Source of the DNA: Oenanthe sinensis
Lineage: Eukaryota > Streptophyta > Magnoliopsida > Apiales > Apiaceae
Direction of reading: 5' to 3'
Assembly (NCBI GenBank): GCA_028671895.1
Contig: CM053795.1
Coordinates: forward strand, 7,709,501-7,773,500
Length of the DNA stretch: 64,000 bases
The position numbers and the translations under genes are program-made. Below, in pieces: positions 14,070 through 27,228 of the stretch. The stretch's first letter is position 1. Each line of letters begins with the position of its first letter. The notes below the pieces were generated by a model. The model saw only the letters and a list, made by a program, of their open reading frames with translations. It ran no database searches and was not told where the DNA came from.

Positions 14070-14326
14070 CTCCCTCCGTCCCATAATTCTTGTCTCATTT
14101 TAATTTTTCAAAGGCAATTTTTTTAACTTTGACTGGCAATTTAAAATTATTTATTTATAATTTTACGACTTTAAAAATTAATTCATGAAATAGAATAGTT
14201 AAATTTTATTATAATATTTTTAAAAAATATATATATTATTATATAATATATTTAATTTGTTGATCAAAATTGATTAATTTGACTTTGAAAAGTCAAAATA
14301 AGACAAGAAATATGAGACAGAGAGAG
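14070..14326. mobile_element. Stowaway-type MITE (Tc1/mariner), 257 bp
   Basis: The left end begins ctccctccgtcccataattc. The right end, read in reverse, begins ctctctctgtctcatatttc, and both arms continue similarly for about 45 bases to a caaag motif. A TA dinucleotide flanks both sides (14068-14069 and 14327-14328). These ends and the TA target are the Stowaway signature. There is no coding capacity. Confidence 0.85.
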
Positions 14327-14329
14327 TAA

Positions 14330-15900
14330 AATATAAGATACAAATATAGAGAATATTGCTAAAGTAAAATAATTATTTAATCACCTATATTTTAAATAAT
14401 AATTATTTTAAAATATTCTCGAGAATTAATATAGGATTCCCTTACAATTGCTCTAACCTACTATTGAAAAAAAATGACACTTAATCTAAAACATCCGCCC
14501 CCGGCTGTCGCGGATTCTTTTTATACATAGATGCGGTCCTTTTCGTGTTCAGGATTATTTTGAATTTGTTGTGAATTTTTCGAAATACTACCTCAAAATA
14601 AACACACATAAATGCTATGATTATTATAATATTACTCATTATACGTCGTTTGTGGCAAATGTTTCGATATAGTGGATTTGGGACAGCCATGCTTTTTCGA
14701 CGGCCTTGGTTTCCTATGCTACACTTTTCTTTATCATGTACATGATTTCGCCTCGTGCAAGTTTCAACAATAATATTGTTAACTTTTTAAAAATTGTTAT
14801 ATCAAGCATATGTTTTAATTTAGAAAAAGAAATTAATTTTTTTTTATTTATGCAGCTAAGATACTTCAATTTGCGTGTATACGTTAAATGGTTTATATAA
14901 AAGAACAGAGGAATATTTTAAGTAAAAAAGTGAGAAAAATAATTGAAATTTAAAACTATTACAAAATTATAAATTAAGTTTATTAATGCATATTATATAA
15001 TCCTGTTAAAATCTTTATCAAACATTTTAAAATTTTGAAAGGGTAAACCAACTTAATATTGGATTTGTTTATAACAATATTTTAAATATGCTGTTATTGT
15101 GTAAATAAATACTTTACAAATTATTACTGTATATATAAAATATAGTATTTCATCGTGTGAACTGTGAACTGTGAAATGTACAACTTGTCAGCTAGGAGTA
15201 ACGCAATCAGTGCAGGATGATACGCAAAATCCTAGCTGTAGAAATTGTGTGTACTTTTTTTTCTTAATAGTAGTCTATATTCAAGTAATATTTTTCAAAT
15301 AAAAATTTATTTATATTTAAATTTAGGGTTAAGAACCAAAAAACACCATGTGATTTAGGTGTATGAGCCAATAAATCCTTATGGTCTAAAAAAGTTCAAA
15401 TAAACCCCTAAATTTTAAATTGATTGTTCAATATAGCCCCTTTAATTAATTTTTTTAAACCATAATTAGTGTATAGTTTTAAAATATCTAAAAATTTATT
15501 ATTTAAATTTAATGTTTATATTAATATATTATAAAATACTAAAAAATATTACTCGTATAAAATTACTAATATTCATGTATATTATGACATTAATATTCTA
15601 AAAATATATCAAAATATTCTAATTTTAATATTGTGATGTTAATATTCATGTATATCATAACAATATTGTTACACGAAAAAATATAAAAAAAATTGTTGAT
15701 GTTCTAATTAAAACCTATCTTTAAATAAAATTCATAAATTTTATCTCCTTTAAAGGCGAACACAAATAAAATATGTGAAAAATTATATAAAGGTATTTCT
15801 ACATAAGATTATAAATAAATTAAAATTATTGATATAAAAATAAAAAAATTCAAATAATATAAATATAATATTTAAAACAAAAATAATAAAACATCAAAAA
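14330..15900. other. AT-rich intergenic DNA
   Basis: No gene was seen. At about 15326-15450 a phrase beginning ttagggttaag and running into aataaacccctaaa resembles one near 44391-44480. It may be the end of a transposon family (see findings). The reading frames around 14481-14900 have no recognisable content. Confidence 0.5.
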
Positions 15901-15924
15901 CAAATTTGTACTTATACGAAATTG

Positions 15925-17190
15925 TTAGGAATCAATGTAACTTTGATGATAACATTAAATCTTAGAATCGTGAAATTATACTTTTATTGTAACTGATCGA
16001 TTGATATGAAAGCTATAAATATCAATTGATCAGGAAACCATTTATTAGTTTATACTAATCAACTGATAATATGGATAGTAGCATATGTGTACTTAATATA
16101 TTTCCTTTGATATGGCTTTAGTCGACTGATAATTACTTGTCGATTGATACTACAGTACAACCTTGATAAATGAATATTCGATAAATAAATAATCTTATCA
16201 AATGAATATTTTTTTCCAGTCCCAACATAATAGAGACTGTGTATTTTTTACCTCGATAAATGAATAATCTTGATTAATGAATATAATTTTCCGATCCCAA
16301 GTATATTCATTTATCGAGATTTAACTGTAGAGTCGATTGATGTTGGTTATTAATTGATGTATAATTTAGACTGTCAAATTATAATTATTTGAAAACAGGA
16401 AAATTGCACAAGTGAAGGATGATCAATTGATATGGAGGCATCAATGAATAGAAGATAAATTGATGAAAAGTCGAGTCAAAGATTGAAGACTATCAACTGA
16501 TATGAAGAACCATCGATTGATAACATCTATCAATCGACGAGTGAACAACCATTATCAATCGATGTATTTCAAGATCAATCGAAGAAGAATATCAGTTGAC
16601 GGATACAAGGAAGAATCAATTGATATGCTTAACAACAAATTATCAATTGATTGAGACTGCACGACAAGACATGAAGCATACCTATGGAAAACAGTCCATA
16701 TCGACTGTGAAAACTAAAAAAGAAGTTGTCTTTTCCAAAACCGTAAATCTTTTTCAAAATAGAAAAAGGCAAAAAGGAAAAATAGAGAAAAGTCAATTCT
16801 AGAATATATCAAGTATTTTTTATTTATTCTTTCTAGAAATTGTAAAAACACACTTGTGTTATATAAATAAGTGTTGTAACATTGTTAGAAAGTACTGAAG
16901 TTAGACAAATTCTCAAAAATAACTGTTCAGCCATAGAGCACTTGTAAGAACAGTTGATTTTATTTTTTAACCTTGTAATCGCAATTAGATTTCATTAATC
17001 TAGATTATTTGAGCAAAAATACACACTGATGGATAAATCAATCCATCAGTAATTTAAACATCTTGTGTTTGTTTAAATATTTATCCTACCTTAATTGTTC
17101 TTACTTTAACTTTTATCAAATAAAACTGTTAAAACTTTTTAAAGGAGAAATATTTGTATTCAACCCCACTTATACAAATATTGACATTGT
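15925..17190 (+). mobile_element. LTR-retrotransposon-like remnant
   Basis: A stretch beginning tgttaggaatcaatg is rich in recurring tcaattgatatg/atcaatcgac-type phrases. It is followed by a TATA-like stretch (atataaataag near 16861) and ends in a phrase close to gtattcaacccc near 17158. That last phrase is common near the 3' ends of plant Copia-type LTRs. No polyprotein reading frame is present. A pogo-like MITE is inserted at 16153-16327. The classification is inference from sequence style. Confidence 0.35.
16153..16327. mobile_element. Pogo-like (Emigrant/Lemi-style) MITE, 175 bp
   Basis: The left end cagtacaaccttgataaatg and the reversed right end cagttaaatctcgataaatg form terminal inverted repeats of about 26 bases. 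TA flanks both sides (16151-16152 and 16328-16329). The cagt-aa-ctc/t-ataaat terminus is typical of plant pogo-derived MITEs. The interior repeats the cgataaatgaataatctt phrase and codes for nothing. Confidence 0.65.
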
Positions 17191-17839
17191 TCCCAGGAAT
17201 AACAGAAATGCAAACAAGTGTGCATGTGTGTGTATGTATGTATGCAAGCATGTATGCATGTATGTATTATGCTTTAATATTAAAATTTGACTCATATTTA
17301 GTTAGTTACTGTATTAAAAAAATATGAATGTTCATCGAGTAAGTAAATGTTTAAAATTTATAAATTAACAGGTAAATAACAAAGAAATATATGTTATAAA
17401 CAACTTATCTATTATTTTATAGAATTATTTAATAAAATTTAATTATATATAAAATATATTAATTTATAAACAATAGTGTCATTAACAAAAAATTAATAAT
17501 ATAGTATATATATATATATGTATGTATATATTAATATAATTAAACATTTAATAATATTTCTAATCACGATTAAAAAAAACTAACTAAAAATGCTATATTC
17601 AAACCATGCAACTAAACCTCGACGGGTTTTTTTGGCTCCTCACCCCTTAAATTTAAAATGGATAATAAATCTGGCGTTCACGTGTAGAGGGAAAGAAACA
17701 GAGTTGGATTCGCATACTACCAAACGTGGCGCGCTTCAAACACTTTCGTGTCACTCGATACATAGTTCATCTCTCTCGATACATAGTCCATCTCTCTCAA
17801 TCTCTCTCGACCTTTTTCACTTTAATTTCTAGATAATAT

Positions 17840-19004
17840 ATATCTCCTTATTATTCCCTATCTATTTCTTCGTCTACATGTATATCTTGTTTTCATACCA
17901 TTCTGAATCTCTCCAACCTTAGTCTTTATTTATTTTAACCCTTTTTTTATGTTTTTTCGCCGGAATTAATGCACCGGAACTTTCTCCGACATTAATTTCA
18001 GCTCCAATTATTACCTCTCCGATCAATACATATATACAAATACATATATGAGGTTTGTATTTAATTACTCCTAGATCTCTCCATGCCTTTTATGTCCCGT
18101 TTGTGTATATTTAATTATATATTATTCTTGTGTGTAATATAATAAGTACAGTGTGAATAGCTTGTTTTGCACATTGTTTTGTTCTTTACTGTCCTTATTT
18201 TTTATCACTTAGATTTACTGGTTTATTTTATATTCAGCCATGATTCTTTGACCTTTGTAGGTGGTTATCATTCTTATGGTTTAATTTATTAATGTTTGAT
18301 CATGTTTCAGTAATTTTAGTGCTTAAATATCATGTTTCTTTTGTATTTTATATCAGGGTTTTTAATATATAATCGAATACAATTGTTTTTAGGTTTTGAT
18401 TTTGAAGAATACACCCACAATATTCTTGAGTGTTAGCACTTGGCAGGGTGAATACTAATTGCTATTTACAATGTGTTATATGTTGTTTTTTATGCTTGTC
18501 TTCACTGTGTTGCTTTGATGAAGTATATGTATAATAATACTCTAGATCAACATTTACTACTTATCCTATAAATAAATTTAGTTTGTTGTATTTTTGTAAC
18601 TTTAGTTTCGAATTTATAGTTTCTACTCCAATGTTTTGATGTTGGGATACTATTATGAAATTGTATTATGCATAATTATCTTAGTTTAGTTCTTGTGTTT
18701 CCATGTTCCTAACATTTGTATGACATACCTTGATTATTTTGAAATGACATAGCAAAAGATGGAGTATTATATTGTTTTAATAAATATTGTTGGGTGCAGC
18801 TTCTTATGAGAATATCTATATTCATATTTGTCTATGAAGAAATCGTGGAGGTGTCTACTTCGGAAAAGATATGTTTTATTTGACTGGGTATATTCTTAAA
18901 ATTATATACTTTATGTGTTGAGAGGACATGCTTTACGTTGCGATTGAAAAGTAAATTTTGTTACTATTATGTTATGGAAACTGCAGGGAACTTGCAATTT
19001 CAAG
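17840..19004 (+). other. Probable 5' leader and leader intron of the DUF707 gene
   Basis: A CT-rich stretch with a 21-base tandem duplication (about 17755-17797, ctctcgatacatag) precedes a probable untranslated exon ending near 18050 (tatgag/gtttgt). The first coding exon is preceded by ctgcag at 18981-18986 and 18 untranslated bases before ATG 19005. I infer a leader intron of about 0.9 kb. The transcript start was not located. Confidence 0.4.
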
Positions 19005-21076
19005 ATGAAGCCCTTTATGGGATTTGTATGCACAGTGATGTTTTTTGTTGTCTATAAAACCACAAAATTTCAGTATCAGCAGACTGAGGTATGTTAAGTA
19101 CCTATGGTTTTAATTAGGGTGTTCATGTAGGCCAAGTTGGTTTATTGAATGTATGTGAATGACCTTGAGGAATTTAGGGTTCAATTATTGTTTTTTCACA
19201 TGTGCTATCTAGTATATACCAATTTATATGTAAGAACTTTCATGGATCAGAATGTATTTATCGGAAAATGCAGCCAAGTTTTTAAGTGCAAAATATACAT
19301 ATGAACGTATGTTCAGTGAATTATGTCTGGCTGTCTGGTACATTTCCCCAAGTCTTTTCATGTCAAAAACCTTTGTTCCACTAAAGGTTCCTGTCTTCTT
19401 TTCACATTATTTGCTTTCCCAATGATAGATATTTGAAATAGTCATATAAGCAATCCTCTTACACATAGTCTCATAGCAATGCGTGGATAATGCAACTTCT
19501 TTTTACTTTATTTATTCCTTTCTTAAATAAGAGTTCGTGGCATCGTCGGATTAGGGTAGCCGACCCCTCTTAAGGGAGACACTACAGTGTGGAGTATTAG
19601 GATTAGATGGGTTAGGGTGCTAATCCTTTTTCCCTTCCCAAATAGGTCAGCTAATAATTTCTTTTTTTGTTTTTGCATTATCAGCTGGATCTAAGACTGC
19701 ATCCTCTGTACGCATCACAGGTAATAGGCCCACTAGTAGTATCTTGAATTAGTTTCTAGTTTCTCAGCTTTTTTTATGTTCAATATGTTCTCTTCCATCT
19801 ACAAGCAAATGGTGTGATATATTAATCTCATATACAACTCAAATTTTTTGATGAAGCATGTGTTCATTATATTTAAGACGCCTCTGATTTTTTTGGTTTA
19901 GGAAGAGGATGAGGCATGGAGAAGTTTAGTTCATTTACCTCGTGGCATCATTCATGCCACCTCTGATTTCGACTTGAAGCCTCTATGGTTGACCAGCAGG
20001 TCAAAGGTTGGATACTTGGTTAACTATGATCTAGCAGCAATGTGTTTCTCTAGTAGTCATGGCGTTCCTTTTATGTCCTTTTGAATGCTCCTTGTCTGTC
20101 GCATCCTAAATTTAGTGAATGGTATACCAAATTGACGTAGGTGTATGATTTTGCTTTTCTGAAAGTTGTTTGCATATCTTATGTTTGAATCAGGCGAATG
20201 TTTCTAGTCCTTGCTACTTACTGGCAATTCCTGCCGGCATTAAACAAAAGAATAATGTTGATAATATAGTTCAAAAGGTATAAAACTCTCATTAATTTGG
20301 CATCACAATTTTTTGTTCATTCATCTTTCTCGTAACTGCATTGAATATTTGGACTTACATCTTTTGATTCAGTTTCTTCCAGTCAATTTTACAATTGTAT
20401 TGTTCCATTATGACGGGAAAGTGGATGAGTGGTTGAATTTGAAATGGAGTAATCAGGCCATTCATATTGTTGCTCAGAACCAAACAAAGTGGTAAGACAT
20501 ACCACTGTTATTTATTTTGGTAACTCAGGATCTCTTTAGGATTCAAGTTTAGGTTTGCAAACAGCAAAAAGACTTCACATGGGTTTGCATGTGAAGATTT
20601 AACTATTACATAACAGGCTTAGGATAGCTCTGTAAGTATATAATGTCTTACATAGAGGCCCCTGGTGGCCCATAAGGTGCTGGGCCAATGATCTAGTTTG
20701 AATATATGGAGCTTTTTTGTGTAATTCCATTGTAAAATAGAAGGAACCGGTTTGGACTGTGGACGGTTTTAAAGTGTGTTTATTTGTGTTTAATATTAGG
20801 TGCATAAGTTATTGATGTTGTGATCATGTTTTCTGGTTACAGGTGGTTTGCGAAACGTTTTCTACATCCATCAGTTGTTTCTGCTTATGCCTATATATTT
20901 CTCTGGGATGAAGATTTGGGGGTTGAGAATTTTGACCCAAGAAGGTACTTTTCATTTACCTATTGGGTGGTGGTCTAACTTCTCATGTGTTGTAAGATAT
21001 TTTTTCTTTTATTGTGCATTAACTGTGAAAATGTTTTATGCACATGTTCAATAATATTCTTTTTTTGTATAATGTC

Positions 21077-21130
<54 letters not shown>

Positions 21131-24100
21131 GGAGGGAGGGTGAAGGAGTCTAGGTACATGCCCTTAGTCACTTTTAGTGGAGAGAGAGCCCACGTACATG
21201 CCCTTAGTCACTTTATCTGGTGTTCGGTTTCTGCTCTAAGTGTATCGGTCTTTGTTTTTCTCTGGTATGATGTAGATTTTATAACTATCTTTTGTTTGCA
21301 GCTACTTGGATATTGTTAAATCTGAAGGATTTGAGATATCTCAACCAGCTTTAGCTCCAAATTCAACTGGTATACATCACAGGATTACTGTACGTAGAAA
21401 AAACAAACAATTTCATAGGTGACTATATCAGTTTCCAAGATTTTAAATCTATCACTTTCCAGCTCACATGATTTTTCTTTTAGTAGTGATGCATGTGGAT
21501 TTTTTCTGATGCTTTCAAATATTATCGTCTTAATGCAGAAGAATATATGATAAAAGAGGAAATACAAGATGTTCAAGTGACAGTGAAGGTCCGCCATGCA
21601 CCGGGTATGTTTGTGTTTCCACTTTTTGCTAGGTTTGGTCCATGCATGCTTAACACGGTTCATTCAAAAGATCAAGCTACCAATTTTTGTCAGTGAAATA
21701 TCTGTATAATATTTCCTTTCTGGAGAGGATTTTAATTATATTAAGCAGATTGATTCAAGTGGAATGCGTACTGTGTCTGTGTGTAACTGAATATTTGTAA
21801 TAGTTACTGTTGTGAAATTGTCTGTCTGCAGTTTTGTTGAAGGAATGGCTCCAGTGTTCTCGAGATCTGCTTGGCGTTGCACATGGCATCTCATTCAGGT
21901 GTGTTCTGTTATTTTATGGTACTTAGACAACGTCTCCATTACTACCACAATCTTGAATACTTATTCTCTATTCTTCACTGACGCTTGAACATACAAATGA
22001 ACTTCTTTCAGTGAGTATAACTCCAAGACTGCAGTTGTCTTCTTAATCCTTTGTCTTTACCATGTCTTCAATTCTTCTAGATTCCTAGGCTTCAAACACT
22101 GTCTATCTTCAATCAATGCCTTTACACTGAAATCTTCTAGTGACACTTCTATACTGAATCTTCAACACTTCTGAAACCCTGAAAGTCTTCAACCATTATT
22201 CTTCTCTCAATGACCTGTAGTAGACTTCAAAACTTCTTCTAATGTCTTGATTCACTGTATCTGCCTTGTCTTCATTTCTTCCTGATTTCTGTGTAGACGT
22301 AGTATTATTTACCTGTCCTGTTCTAGTGTTGAGTTATCACGATTACTATTCATACAACTTCGTAATCTCACCAACAATTTTGATATTTTAGCATGAATTT
22401 TTGATTATATATTTAAAATTTTAATTTTTTATATAGTTGGGTCTAAGTGGGATTAGACAGAATAGAATCGATAGACGATCTTCTAGCGATTAATCAGAGT
22501 ACTGATTGGGGATATTTAGAACACTGGTTTCAGTTGTTTAGACTTTTTCATTCAGGGGCACAATAACTTGAATTGGTATACAGCATTGAAATCTAGTAAT
22601 GGATCCTAATTAAATTTTCTTATATGCCAGAATGATCTTGTTCATGGATGGGGCATGGACATAAAACTCGGGTATTGTGCACAGGTGAGGTTATGCTTAT
22701 CTATTTGGTTAACCTATAATGGTGATTTTTTGGGATTGTAGTTTTAATTGGAGGTCTTCAGAAGAGGTGAACCAGTCTTGGTTATCACATTAGCATGTCA
22801 TGTCATTTATAAATAATGAAAAGGACATGCACTATTTAATAGGTAAATAATATCAGGAGCCAATTTTTGTTTGCATCTCCCTTTGCTACAATACGTTTTA
22901 TTATTATATGTAGAGGAGCTTTTCACATGAAATATTTAAATCAAAATTTGCTGTTGGGGTGGTGGTGGTAAAAAAAATGTTAGTGTAAAATGACTACAAT
23001 TAACTTGTTTACCTCTTACTGAATTGTTTTGCCTAATGTTATCGATGTTAACTTTTAGGACATTCAACTCCACAGCCACTTGCTACCACACTGATAATGC
23101 CATGTTTATTGGATTCTTTTTTCTGCAAGAGATTTGATGGCTAACAGAATATAGTTTTCCTCTTAGAGAGTTAGAGGGTATCTGAATGTGTTAATGAATA
23201 TCTCTGGTTTTGTCTCTAACATACTGTTCACATATTTCTATTGCTCATCATGGTTAAACCGCGGGGAGCTTATTAATTTACCTTTGGGGTTCCCCAGTGT
23301 TTTTAAGCAACTATAAAATCATGTTTCTTAACCTTGAGTAACAAAACTTTGCATCTTTTTGCACTAATAACTTCTGCATTGAGATAAAGTCTGTTATTCC
23401 AAGTAACACACAAGTAATGACTTTGGATACATGCATACATATGTATTAATTATTATGTAATAATTGAATTTTAGGTCCCAGAAGATGTTTTAACTTTTAT
23501 CATGGTATATAGTGGCATTCTTATATGTATAATTGATAATGGCTTTTACCAGGGGGATCGTACAAAGAATATCGGAATAGTTGATAGTGAATATCTTGTT
23601 CATCAGGGCATACAAACTTTGGGCGGACGATCTGCAAAAAAGGTGCCTTAATTATATGGCTCATTTTTTTAATTATTTTTTGGTTTTTCTTTTTATTTTT
23701 TTTACAGTAAAATACTTTTGTTTTCTGCCTCTGCTTGTAGTTATCTATATAGAACCTAAGCCAGGAAGAGTTTGCTTCTGATTATGATGAAGATGAAAAA
23801 TAAACATTATGATCTATCATGATATAAAAATACAAGAAAAGTACTATTTTGCAGCAAACCCATTTCCTTGATAGAAGATACTAGATTGTTAGTTAATGAG
23901 TATTCGACATCTGTTTGTCCGGATGCGTCTGCAAATTTTATGCCCTTGTACCCTCTAGTTAGTTGAATTCCCTTTTCATTTCTTTTTAATTATGAATGTA
24001 GAATTTAAAGATTAGAAACATAAGGTGATGTGAATTTTCTAAACTTAAGTTGGGAAAGTTTGCATTTCCCAGGAATTTTCAAAGCAGTTTACAATGTTGA

Positions 24101-25202
24101 CTTTTACAGAAGATTAAGTCATATAAATAAAGAAGCCATGTGAGGCTTAAAATTTAGGTTTCTAGAACTGTACTGTATTAAAATCCAAGGCAAGTTTATT
24201 GCCACCTTTATTTTCTTTTCAAGCTAGTACTAAATTCCAACTTTTCTTTCTGTATGCAGGGTCGTAGAGCTGAGATGCTAAAGGTATTCTTTAGCCTTCT
24301 ATCCCTTCATTGATTTCCTAAAAACTTTTTTTTAAGTTAAATGAAGTATAGTTCTTTGCTCTAGGATTTCGTAATTTTCGTGTATTGATGTCTATTACAT
24401 CTTATTTCAGAGACATATTGTTGATGTGCGCGCTCAGGTGAGACAACTGGACTTGTATATCTTACACTTCATCCTCTAATCTTTTTTTTATAAACACTAA
24501 ATATACTTCAATTCTCAACATCTCACTAGAGGAAGAAGGCGGATATTGGGCCTAAGACCCTGGTCTTTGATCTGATCTTGGTAGAATTGGCCAATCATTT
24601 TCGTATCTAGGAAAATTATAGTCCTCTTTTAGCAACTTCTCTTATAATACTCATAAAAAAAAACTTTTATTCTTATGTACTGATAGTGACTCTTTTCGGC
24701 TTCTTTCACTTGTTGGACTAGAATATTAGGGGTGTTTGATTTTATATGCTTTCATCATCCCAATTTTGTAACCATTTGATTGGCATGCTTTTTACATATC
24801 AGTTCTTCGTATACCTAGACATCATCGCCTTCAGTTTTGAAATGAAGAGATTAGTCTTTTCATTATTTTCCTTTTCCAGCTCCAGTGTCTACAAAGAATA
24901 GTAATGTAGGATGTTTGAGGTAGATTGTATATATTTTTCTTGGCCTTCATAATCTAAAACAAATGATTTTAGTGTCACTTGTGGCTTTGTAACAATTTCA
25001 AATCGTCTGTGTTGTTTGAAATCGAGATGGCTTTAACAAAATATTACTATATCTGAAATTGACTGAGCAGATAAGATACCAGTCTACAACAGAGCTTCGA
25101 AAATTCAAGGCACGCTGGGAAAAAGCTGTGGAGGAGGACAAGAACTGGGCTGATCCCTATAAAGAGACATTTTGGAGGCTACCAAGAAAAATAACAGGAT
25201 AA
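19005..25202 (+). CDS. DUF707 family protein (368 aa, 14 coding exons)
   Basis: The exons are 19005-19088, 19685-19720, 19902-20006, 20194-20277, 20373-20491, 20843-20944, 21302-21418, 21539-21604, 21832-21898, 22631-22684, 23553-23642, 24260-24283, 24411-24437 and 25071-25202. All phases close and the stop is TAA. An N-terminal hydrophobic segment (residues 4-18) looks like a signal anchor, which would place the body in the secretory lumen. The body carries family hallmarks: LWDEDLGVENF, EISQPAL, the cysteine-flanked GPPCTGFVEGMAPVFSR stretch, WRCTWHLIQNDLVHGWG and the DSEYLVHQGIQTLGG block. The family is often called lysine-ketoglutarate reductase trans-splicing-related, a historical name. 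A glycosyltransferase-like Golgi role has been suggested by fold similarity but no reaction is established to my knowledge. Two very short neighbouring exons (24 and 27 bases) are notable. Confidence 0.93.
21078..21140. repeat. GT/GA microsatellite in a DUF707 intron
   Basis: A run of GT dinucleotides passes directly into GA dinucleotides and then into gagc/gagg variants, inside the intron between coding exons 6 and 7. Confidence 0.95.
21920..22400 (-). mobile_element. Possible antisense LTR-like fragment in a DUF707 intron
   Basis: The intron between coding exons 9 and 10 holds a dense series of tcttcaa/cttctag phrases. On the minus strand these read as gttgaaga-type sequence, in the style of the 44.6-45.8 kb remnant. 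No boundaries or coding sequence were found, so this is tentative. Confidence 0.25.
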
Positions 25203-25312
25203 ACTGAAGTCTGCATATAGACATTCTATGTATCTCTCTCTACATGCATGTATTTATGCAGCAGGATAGATAAATAGATATAATTATATAATTTTCATTA
25301 GCCAATCTCTTA

Positions 25313-25668
25313 GAGCAAGTCCAATGCAATTCTATAAGTGGTGCCATTTCTATAATTTGAAACCAAATGCTAAAACCTTCAACCCCAAAGAGGTTCTATA
25401 CTTGGATGCAAATATGCATCCTTGGTTTCAAATTTAGAACCAAGGATGCATTTATGCATCCATACCACCTCATCCCATATTATCAAGTAATCATAAATGA
25501 CATGCATAGTGGTGAACTTTAAATAAAGTTTAGGAGAGAAGGACAAAAATTAGTTAAATTTGGAATTATTTGGATGCAAAGTGCAACTTGGAGTTGAAGT
25601 TCTATTTTAAGCACCAAAAAGCACTTTTCGATGTCAAATTATAGAAATATTTTGCATTGGAGTTGCTC
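25313..25668. mobile_element. MITE of the gagcaactccaa type with a large inner palindrome
   Basis: The left end gagcaagtccaatgcaa and the reversed right end gagcaactccaatgcaa are inverted repeats sharing 16 of 17 bases. TTA precedes the left end (25310-25312) but is not repeated on the right. An inner palindrome at 25403-25461 carries two arms of about 24 bases (ggatgca...atgcatccttgg). The element sits about 110 bases after the DUF707 stop codon, so it may lie in or next to its 3' UTR. Confidence 0.65.
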
Positions 25669-25669
25669 A

Positions 25670-26940
25670 TGCATTTGCATATCATCTTTTTGTTTTATTT
25701 ATCATTGTTACTTTTTTTGTACAGTGAGCAGCTTTTTGGAGAAGTACATGAGAGTAGTATTGTAGTGGTTGATTTTATTAGCTTAGTGGGTAGTGACTTG
25801 AAAACAATACGTACAAATTAGGAGTTATATTAATATAGAATAGGATTTGCTTTCTATTGATGTAGAACATTTATTGATGTAGGAATGTTAAGGCCATAAT
25901 TCATTCCTTTAAATTTACTTGACCTTAGTTTTTATAACGCAATGTTACACTGCGACCAGAGTTGTAAGAACCCAGGTGCTCGGTGAGAGACAAGCTCAAA
26001 TTGGTGTGATACAATATCGAGCTCAAATTTGAATAATAATATTTTTTTTATAATTTTGTCGAGTCACGTAGAGTCGATTTTTATCATTGTTAAGTTCGAA
26101 CTTGATGATAACTTATTATACTTAATTTGTTAAGATTAAACTCAATCCATTCATAACCGTGTATATATATATAGAGAGAGAGAGGGGATAAATGGATGTT
26201 TTTTCATCAGAAAACTACCTTGAATTAAAACTAGAAAATTGATTAAGAATACTTAAAGTTGGAATTACTATCGTTATAGTAATAGTTATTTCTATCTTCA
26301 ACTAATTAATATAATAAAATCTCAAAATCAAATACAACAAAAAATTCAAATCTATATTATCAAGTTTCTTTTGGTGTTTTTTTATTTATATTTAGTGATT
26401 TATTAAAAATGCAATCACTAAATTGCATACGGATAACATGATAAAAAATAGCGATCGGAAATTAACAAATTAGTAATTAAGGTGGTTGTGGTATGAATTG
26501 GAGTTGGTATTGAATAAAAATATAAATTAATATAATTAAAGTTGACACTGATAATGATATATCAATTAATTAATCAAATTTTAATAATATAATATATATT
26601 TCAATATTTCAATTATAATGTTTGTACAATTTTTTAAAAATATTTTCCTAATTCTATTTGTCTTAATATTTTAATCTAATATAATATTTTGAATTTCTCA
26701 TAATAATAAATTAGATGATAACTAGTAATTATCCAAGAAAATCATCAATTTCATAAAAAAATATATAACCTATACTCGTAAAAATTACTCACTTTCTAAT
26801 TGAAAATCTAAAGGTCATATATGTTATACAAAGAAAATGAAAAAAATAACATATATCTAGAATAATAAATTTTATAATATTTGAAAATCTCAAATATGTT
26901 AACCGCGTGAACATAAATATCAGAGTACTCAATTAATTAG
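25670..26940. other. Intergenic DNA between the DUF707 and SCAMP genes
   Basis: The first part may include DUF707 3' UTR and downstream sequence. The rest is AT-rich with a TA/GA microsatellite near 26162-26188. No gene was seen. Confidence 0.5.
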
Positions 26941-27045
26941 TAAGTTAAAAAAGACAATGAATAAACAGCAAAGCAAAATACAAACAAAGTTGTGTATATC
27001 AAAGCATTTGTGTCTGCAAGTCCAATCCCTTCTCTACAATTTCCA

Positions 27046-27055
27046 TATATATATA
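27046..27055 (+). promoter_or_regulatory. Probable TATA box of the SCAMP gene
   Basis: A tatatatata run lies 174-183 bases upstream of ATG 27229. It is followed by a CT-rich stretch (27065-27133) typical of plant leaders. Confidence 0.45.
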
Positions 27056-27201
27056 CACAAACACAACCCCCATCTTCTCTCTATACACACAATTTCTCTC
27101 TCTCTATACATACAATTTCTTCTCTCTCTAGATTTTCTGTAGTTGAATTCACTTATTCACCTATTTAGATCTCTAGTTTGTATCTAATATTTTCTCTCTC
27201 T

Positions 27202-27210
27202 AAACCCTAA
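27202..27210 (+). promoter_or_regulatory. Telo-box in the SCAMP leader
   Basis: The motif aaaccctaa lies 19 bases before the SCAMP start codon. Telo-boxes are known in promoters and leaders of genes active in dividing cells; a role here is inferred. Confidence 0.4.
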
Positions 27211-27228
27211 GTAGCTTCAATTTCAGCA

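Noticed and set aside
16596..16802. 68-codon frame in the LTR-like remnant
   Set aside because: It has no gag or polymerase motif; it is an open stretch in repeat DNA.
21078..21140. GT/GA run as a regulatory signal
   Set aside because: It is an ordinary intronic microsatellite with nothing to suggest function.
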